Source: CAYYOS01 sp964473355 | GTDB taxonomy: Bacteria; Pseudomonadota; Gammaproteobacteria; Burkholderiales; REEB80 | Reading direction: 5' to 3' | NCBI GenBank assembly: GCA_964473355.1 | Contig: CAYYOS010000045.1 | Coordinates: 1 to 17,140, forward strand | Length of the DNA stretch: 17,140 nt | Shown: positions 13,628-17,140 of the stretch, in pieces | Layout of the letters: the number at the start of each line of letters is the position of its first letter | Numbering within the stretch: the stretch's first letter is position 1 | Notes under the pieces: model-generated | Told to the model about the DNA's origin: nothing | Seen by the model: only the letters and a program-made list of their open reading frames with translations | Database searches by the model: none | Program-made: the position numbers and the translations under genes

Positions 13628-15145
13628 TTAAAGCTTAAACCATAATATCAATGCTATTCCACCCAAAAGAACTAGCAAAAAAAGCACTAGCGTGTTTTGC
13701 CAGGCTAGCTGATTTTGTATGTCATATAGGGCGCGTGGCACCGTATTGTCATCGCGACGCTGCAGCGCGTCGGTAGCCAATCGCGGCAGCCGGGGCAGTA
13801 ATGTGGCCCATTGCGGCGCTTCGTCGCGCAGTGTTTTGATTAATGCCCGCCAGCCAACCTGTTCGCTCATCCAGCGTTCCAAATAAGGCTTAGCGGTTTT
13901 CCATAAGTCTAGATCCGGGTCGAGCTGGCGTCCTAAACCTTCAATGTTCAGCAAGGTTTTTTGCAGCAACACCAGTTGCGGTTGGATTTCCACATTAAAC
14001 CGTTGCGACGTTTGAAATAAACGTAACAGAACTTTGCCGAAAGATATTTCTTTTAAGGGCCGATCAAAGATGGGTTCGCATACCGCGCGAATTGCCGATT
14101 CAAACTCATCCACCCGCGTTTCCGGCGGCGCCCAACCCGCATCGATGTGTGCCTGGGCCACGCGTTTGTAGTCGCGGCGAAAAAACGCCAGGAAGTTCTG
14201 CGCGAGATAATTTTTGTCGACGTCGGTAAGCGTGCCCATGATGCCAAAGTCTACGGCGATATACTGCCCTTGCGCGTTGACAAAAATATTGCCGGGATGC
14301 ATGTCCGCGTGAAAGAAACCATCGCGGAAGACTTGCGTAAAAAATATTTCTACGCCGGCGTGCGCCAGCGCTGAGATATCCAAACCTTGGCTACGGAGTG
14401 TGTCCGCTTGACTAATCGGCGTCCCATGCATGCGCTGCATGACCATCACGTCCGTATGACAATAGTCCCAAAAAACTTCCGGCACGACGAGTAAATGCGA
14501 GTTTAAAAAGTTGCGGCGCAGCTGGCTGGCGTTTGCCGCTTCCCGCATTAAGTCGAGCTCGTCATGCAGGTGTTTTTCAAATTCAGCCACGACCTCACGC
14601 GGCTTTAAGCGTTTCCCTTCGGCCCAGAGGTTTTCGATTAAGCCGGCTGCTATGTCCAGCAAGGCCAGGTCATTGGCAATAATCCGGCTTATTCCTGGGC
14701 GTAAAATTTTTACGGCGGCTTGCATGCCGTCCGGCAAAACTGCGAAATGCACTTGCGCCACCGAGGCGCTCGCTATCGGTTCAAGATCGAATTCACGAAA
14801 TATTGCTAATGGCGGCATGCCATAAACTCGGGTTAAAACAGCAGCGACTTGCGCCGCTGGAAAGGGCGGAACCTGATCCTGCAGCTTAGCCAGTTCCTGC
14901 GCGATATCCAGGGGCAATAAATCGCGACGCGTCGATAACACCTGCCCAAATTTTACAAATATCGGCCCGAGGCTTTCCAGTGCCAACCGCAAGCGCACCG
15001 CTCGGGGTTGCTTAAGGTTGCGCCAGAACAAAACGCCTTTTATTAATACCCGTAGCCATTGCACCCGCGCGTGAGCCAGGAAGAACTCATCCAGGCCAAA
15101 GCGCAACGTAATATTAATAATTTTTATTAAACGCAAGAGCCGCAT
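13628..15145 (-). CDS. ubiB: Ubiquinone biosynthesis atypical kinase/ATPase UbiB
   Basis: ABC1/ADCK/UbiB-family membrane protein needed for ubiquinone synthesis, thought to use ATPase activity to help extract or deliver lipid intermediates to the Ubi complex. It has 505 residues against 546 in E. coli. Family-specific features are the KxGQ motif FVKFGQ (63-68) with STRRDLLP (71-78), the alanine-rich nucleotide loop ASASVAQVH (125-133), AVKILRP (144-150), FHADMHPGN (278-286) and VDFG (298-301). A hydrophobic tail of about 20 residues (483-502) fits the C-terminal membrane anchor. The ATG at 15145 lacks a strong Shine-Dalgarno, but the open frame upstream contains no other start. A 91-bp spacer separates it from ubiJ. 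Confidence 0.96.
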   Translation of the reverse strand: MRLLRLIKIINITLRFGLDEFFLAHARVQWLRVLIKGVLFWRNLKQPRAVRLRLALESLGPIFVKFGQVLSTRRDLLPLDIAQELAKLQDQVPPFPAAQVAAVLTRVYGMPPLAIFREFDLEPIASASVAQVHFAVLPDGMQAAVKILRPGISRIIANDLALLDIAAGLIENLWAEGKRLKPREVVAEFEKHLHDELDLMREAANASQLRRNFLNSHLLVVPEVFWDYCHTDVMVMQRMHGTPISQADTLRSQGLDISALAHAGVEIFFTQVFRDGFFHADMHPGNIFVNAQGQYIAVDFGIMGTLTDVDKNYLAQNFLAFFRRDYKRVAQAHIDAGWAPPETRVDEFESAIRAVCEPIFDRPLKEISFGKVLLRLFQTSQRFNVEIQPQLVLLQKTLLNIEGLGRQLDPDLDLWKTAKPYLERWMSEQVGWRALIKTLRDEAPQWATLLPRLPRLATDALQRRDDNTVPRALYDIQNQLAWQNTLVLFLLVLLGGIALILWFKL

Positions 15146-15202
15146 TGTGTTTATTCGGGCAGTGGTTGCAGTTAAACGCGGGGCGACGCCGTACGCGCGG
15201 TA

Positions 15203-15220
15203 AAGTTAAAACATTGGCCA
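15203..15220. repeat. 18-bp exact direct repeat, copy 1 (ubiJ-ubiB spacer)
   Basis: AAGTTAAAACATTGGCCA at 15203-15220 recurs identically and in the same orientation at 16862-16879. This copy is non-coding and runs into the palindrome at 15212-15223. Confidence 0.6.
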
Positions 15221-15223
15221 ATG
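15212..15223. repeat. 12-bp perfect palindrome in the ubiJ-ubiB spacer
   Basis: CATTGGCCAATG is self-complementary. It lies in the 91-bp non-coding spacer, 14 bases after the ubiJ stop. Most of it lies within an 18-bp sequence repeated in the upstream DUF971 gene. No known operator is recognised. Confidence 0.5.
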
Positions 15224-15236
15224 CTGTCAGCCTGAG

Positions 15237-15803
15237 TTATTTCAGCCGCATTAGCCTTTTTTCCAAGCGTGCCACTCGATCGCGCAATTCCTCCACGGCA
15301 CGTACCCATTCCTGTACGTCGTTCGGGCGGGCTAACAAAAATTGCTCCTCCTTAAGAAACTCCGACGAGGTTTGGGCGATATTTTCAACCATGGATTTTT
15401 GCCATGCCCAGGCGGCGGTAGCCGTGTTTACCGCACGCTCGGCGGCGATGTCACCCATGAATTTGCTTAAATCCTCCGCGGCGTCCCACCGCAGGGCGCG
15501 CAATATTGTTAACACTGTGGTGGCAAACGTCACATCGCCTTCAATCTGCAGCGAATGGGCATCGCGGAAATTATTGGCCGCCAGGCGCAGTAAGTGTGCG
15601 CCGCTGAGCTTAACTACGGCGTCCGGCGAGGAATGTTGAACTGCTTCCTGAAAGTAACCATTATCGGAAACGGCCAAGGACACGTCCACGCCCGGCAAAG
15701 CTAAACGTAAATGTTTGCCCTTGTTAGCCGTTAAGTCCGGTAAGGCCCAGCTATTCTGCCGCAACAAATGATTGAGGCTGGCGATAAGAGCAGGCGTAAG
15801 CAT
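15237..15803 (-). CDS. ubiJ: Ubiquinone biosynthesis accessory factor UbiJ
   Basis: SCP2-domain lipid-binding protein that, with UbiK, helps organise the soluble Ubi complex around hydrophobic intermediates. It has 188 residues against 201 in E. coli. The N-terminal half (about 1-110) has the SCP2-like pattern: LALPGVDVSLAVSDNGYF, then DAVVKLSGAHLLRLA and SLQIEGDVTFATTVLTILRALRWDAAEDLSKFMGDIAAERAVN. The C-terminal 40 residues are charged and helical (EEQFLLARPNDVQEWVRAVEELRDRVARLEKRL), probably the coiled-coil contact region. The ATG at 15803 lies 12 bases after the ubiE stop. Its place between ubiE and ubiB is the classic arrangement and confirms the call. Confidence 0.93.
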   Translation of the reverse strand: MLTPALIASLNHLLRQNSWALPDLTANKGKHLRLALPGVDVSLAVSDNGYFQEAVQHSSPDAVVKLSGAHLLRLAANNFRDAHSLQIEGDVTFATTVLTILRALRWDAAEDLSKFMGDIAAERAVNTATAAWAWQKSMVENIAQTSSEFLKEEQFLLARPNDVQEWVRAVEELRDRVARLEKRLMRLK

Positions 15804-15815
15804 TTGGTGGGGAGT

Positions 15816-16550
15816 TTAAAATTTCCGGCCTATATGCAGTGCCACGATCCCCGCGCTCAGGTTGAAAAATTCTACGCGCTCGAATCCCGCCTGCGCCATC
15901 ATGGCTTTCAGCTCCGCTTGCGCGGGATGCATGCGTATAGACTCGGCTAGATAACGATAACTCGCGGCATCGTTAGCAACCATCTTGCCGAGCAACGGCA
16001 AAATGCGTAATGAGTAAAAGTTGTATAGGGGTTGCAGGGGTTTGGCAACGGCGGAAAATTCCAAAACTAACAAACGTCCGCCAGGACGCAACACCCGCCA
16101 CATTTCCCGCAAAGCGCTTTCTTTGTGCGTCATATTGCGCAAGCCAAATGCGACGCTAATGCAATCGAAATATCCTGGCGGAAACGGCAGGCGTTCCGCG
16201 TCGCACTGCACCGCGGGAATTAAAATCCCCTCGTTAATTAAGCGGTCGCGGCCTAAAGTTAGCATGGCGGGATTGATATCGGTAAGATAAACCTCACCCG
16301 TTTCACCGACGCGTTGTGCAAAACTGGCAGCGAGATCGCCGCTACCCGCCGCGATATCTAGCACCCGCCAGCCCGGGCGAACGCCGCTTATGGAAATCGT
16401 AAACGCCTTCCACCAGCGGTGTAAGCCTAAGGACATCACGTCGTTCATTAAATCGTAACGGCGCGCGACCGAACTAAACACCCCCGCCACTTTGGCCGCT
16501 TTTTGCGACTCTGGTACCTCCGCGTAGCCAAAATGGGTTTTTGTATCCAT
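15816..16550 (-). CDS. ubiE: Ubiquinone/menaquinone C-methyltransferase UbiE
   Basis: SAM-dependent C-methylation of the quinone ring (DDMQH2 to DMQH2 in ubiquinone synthesis; demethylmenaquinone to menaquinone where present). It has 244 residues against 251 in E. coli. Family segments are FSSVARRYDLMNDVMSLGLHRWWK (25-48), the SAM-binding loop VLDIAAGSGDLA (63-74), DINPAML (91-97), FDCISVAFGLRNM (128-140), LRPGGRLLVLEFS (154-166) and VANDAASYRYLAESIRMHP (191-209). The glycine-rich loop reads AAGSGDL rather than the common AGGTGDL, a conservative change. The ATG at 16550 is four bases after the DUF971 stop; no clear Shine-Dalgarno, so coupling to the upstream gene is likely. Confidence 0.97.
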   Translation of the reverse strand: MDTKTHFGYAEVPESQKAAKVAGVFSSVARRYDLMNDVMSLGLHRWWKAFTISISGVRPGWRVLDIAAGSGDLAASFAQRVGETGEVYLTDINPAMLTLGRDRLINEGILIPAVQCDAERLPFPPGYFDCISVAFGLRNMTHKESALREMWRVLRPGGRLLVLEFSAVAKPLQPLYNFYSLRILPLLGKMVANDAASYRYLAESIRMHPAQAELKAMMAQAGFERVEFFNLSAGIVALHIGRKF

Positions 16551-16554
16551 ACAA

Positions 16555-16965
16555 TTATTTAGTTTTAGGGCGGGATTCGAATGCGCCGGCTATGGATTCA
16601 CGCTTAGCCCCGGCCGCGTCCATGCGCGCTAAATACTGCTGCCACAAGGCTTCGTAGTTAAGACCTAGATCATAGAGGTAATCCCAAGAATACAAACCGG
16701 TATCGTGACCATCGGAGAAGGTGAGCTGTACCGCATAATTACCCACTGGTTCAATATGCGTAACGTCGACATTTTTTTTGCCGGTTTGCAGAACCTCTTG
16801 TCCGGGGCCATGCCCGCGCACCTCGGCAGACGGCGAATAAACACGCAAAAACTCGAAACTCAAGTTAAAACATTGGCCATCCGCAAACCCTATTTCTAGC
16901 AATTTGGATTTCTGATGCAGTTTAATCTCGGTTGGATGGGGGGTAGATTTGTCTAAGCCGCTCAT
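16555..16965 (-). CDS. DUF971 / gamma-butyrobetaine hydroxylase-like N-terminal domain protein
   Basis: A 136-residue protein of the DUF971 family, which resembles the small N-terminal domain of gamma-butyrobetaine hydroxylase but lacks the catalytic dioxygenase domain. Visible family features are PTEIKLHQKSKLLEIGFADGQ (11-31), the FEFLRVYSPSAEVRGH segment (37-52) and the strongly conserved FSDGHDTGLYSWDYLYDLG (83-101). Molecular function is not established. In gammaproteobacteria it often lies between hslVU and ubiE; here it is the first gene of the ubiE-ubiJ-ubiB run, with a four-base gap to ubiE, and hslVU is absent from its upstream side. The ATG at 16965 has only a weak AAGA upstream. 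A candidate promoter is at 16989-17017. Confidence 0.9.
   Translation of the reverse strand: MSGLDKSTPHPTEIKLHQKSKLLEIGFADGQCFNLSFEFLRVYSPSAEVRGHGPGQEVLQTGKKNVDVTHIEPVGNYAVQLTFSDGHDTGLYSWDYLYDLGLNYEALWQQYLARMDAAGAKRESIAGAFESRPKTK
16862..16879. repeat. 18-bp exact direct repeat, copy 2 (within DUF971 gene)
   Basis: Identical to 15203-15220. Here the sequence is coding, spanning roughly residues 29-35 of the DUF971 protein (DGQCFNL), where it fits normal family sequence. This copy is therefore likely the original if the two are related. Confidence 0.6.
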
Positions 16966-16988
16966 GGATATCTTTTAGCTAAATGGAA

Positions 16989-17017
16989 ATAATAACCGCT
17001 CTTCTCCTAAAACCCAA
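16989..17017 (-). promoter_or_regulatory. Candidate sigma-70 promoter for DUF971-ubiE-ubiJ-ubiB
   Basis: On the minus strand TTGGGT (17012-17017) and TATTAT (16989-16994, five of six) are separated by exactly 17 bases. They lie 24 bases upstream of the DUF971 ATG, in the divergent intergenic region 16966-17109. Sequence match only. Confidence 0.4.
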
Positions 17018-17073
17018 ATTTACCGGATGAGATAGCGGTGGCGGGAAGTCACATAATCGTAATATTTGTTTCA

Positions 17074-17079
17074 TATAAT
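17074..17079 (+). promoter_or_regulatory. Candidate -10 element for the divergent plus-strand gene
   Basis: A perfect TATAAT lies 30 bases before the ATG at 17110. Upstream, GTCACA (17048-17053) is a partial -35 but is 20 bases away, so the promoter would be weak or activator-dependent. Confidence 0.4.
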
Positions 17080-17109
17080 CAAAAACTAATTTAAATTGGG
17101 GGATACGCC

Positions 17110-17140
17110 ATGGGTGCCAATATACTAATTATAGAAGACG
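17110..17140 (+). CDS. Start of a response-regulator-like gene (5' end only)
   Basis: Ten codons are visible, reading MGANILIIED. A short hydrophobic strand followed by acidic residues is the classic beginning of a two-component receiver domain, whose acidic pair helps bind Mg2+. GGGGGA lies about nine bases upstream of the ATG. It is transcribed divergently from the DUF971-ubi genes. The output domain lies outside the window, so type and target are unknown, and ten residues are a thin basis. Confidence 0.5.
   Translation, partial: MGANILIIED

Noticed and set aside
14511..14825. 104-codon plus-strand open frame
   Set aside because: Antisense to the conserved core of ubiB; composition is typical of a reverse-strand shadow.
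15145..15639. 164-codon plus-strand open frame covering the ubiJ-ubiB spacer
   Set aside because: Mostly antisense to ubiJ; the translation is rich in Ser, Arg and Cys with no domain, and the ubiJ reading is supported by family and context.

Overview
The window looks like a stretch of gammaproteobacterial core chromosome. Three arrangements support this: dusB-fis-purH-purD (the gene order I know from Pseudomonas), a DUF971-ubiE-ubiJ-ubiB run, and a TsaC-HemF pair. UbiJ is largely a proteobacterial ubiquinone-pathway factor. Oxygen-dependent coproporphyrinogen oxidase, a diiron desaturase and the ubiquinone genes together imply an aerobic or facultative organism. A run of ten Ns at 4167-4176 shows that this is a draft assembly. 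I see no tRNA, rRNA, insertion sequence, integrase, phage gene or CRISPR array.

Layout. Plus strand, 1-3062: the 3' part of livM, then livG, livF and a family-2 glycosyltransferase, each overlapping the next. Minus strand, 3083-4722: a compact membrane fatty-acid desaturase with a TTG start, a strong hairpin terminator, and an uncharacterised membrane protein interrupted by the N gap. Minus strand, 4807-6784: purE, tsaC and hemF read as one tight unit, without purK. Minus strand, 6885-10952: dusB, fis, purH and purD, joined by 1- to 4-base overlaps. Minus strand, 11016-13569: a VanZ-domain membrane protein and a sodium:solute symporter. Minus strand, 13628-16965: DUF971, ubiE, ubiJ and ubiB. 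The last 31 bases begin a divergent plus-strand gene that looks like a response regulator.

How the genes work together. PurE, PurH and PurD are three steps of de novo purine synthesis. UbiE, UbiJ and UbiB serve ubiquinone synthesis: a C-methyltransferase, a lipid-binding scaffold and an atypical kinase/ATPase. LivM, LivG and LivF form a branched-chain amino-acid type ABC importer whose binding protein and second permease must lie upstream of the window. DusB and TsaC act on tRNA modification, and Fis is a nucleoid and transcription regulator.

I did not find a convincing new multi-gene system. The points most worth a second look are: the gapped membrane protein, whose displayed C-terminus is a gap artefact and which is an internal duplication with an exact 106-residue period; the glycosyltransferase coupled to a liv operon; purE without purK; an altered motif in TsaC; and an exact 18-bp repeat that includes most of a 12-bp palindrome in the ubiJ-ubiB spacer.
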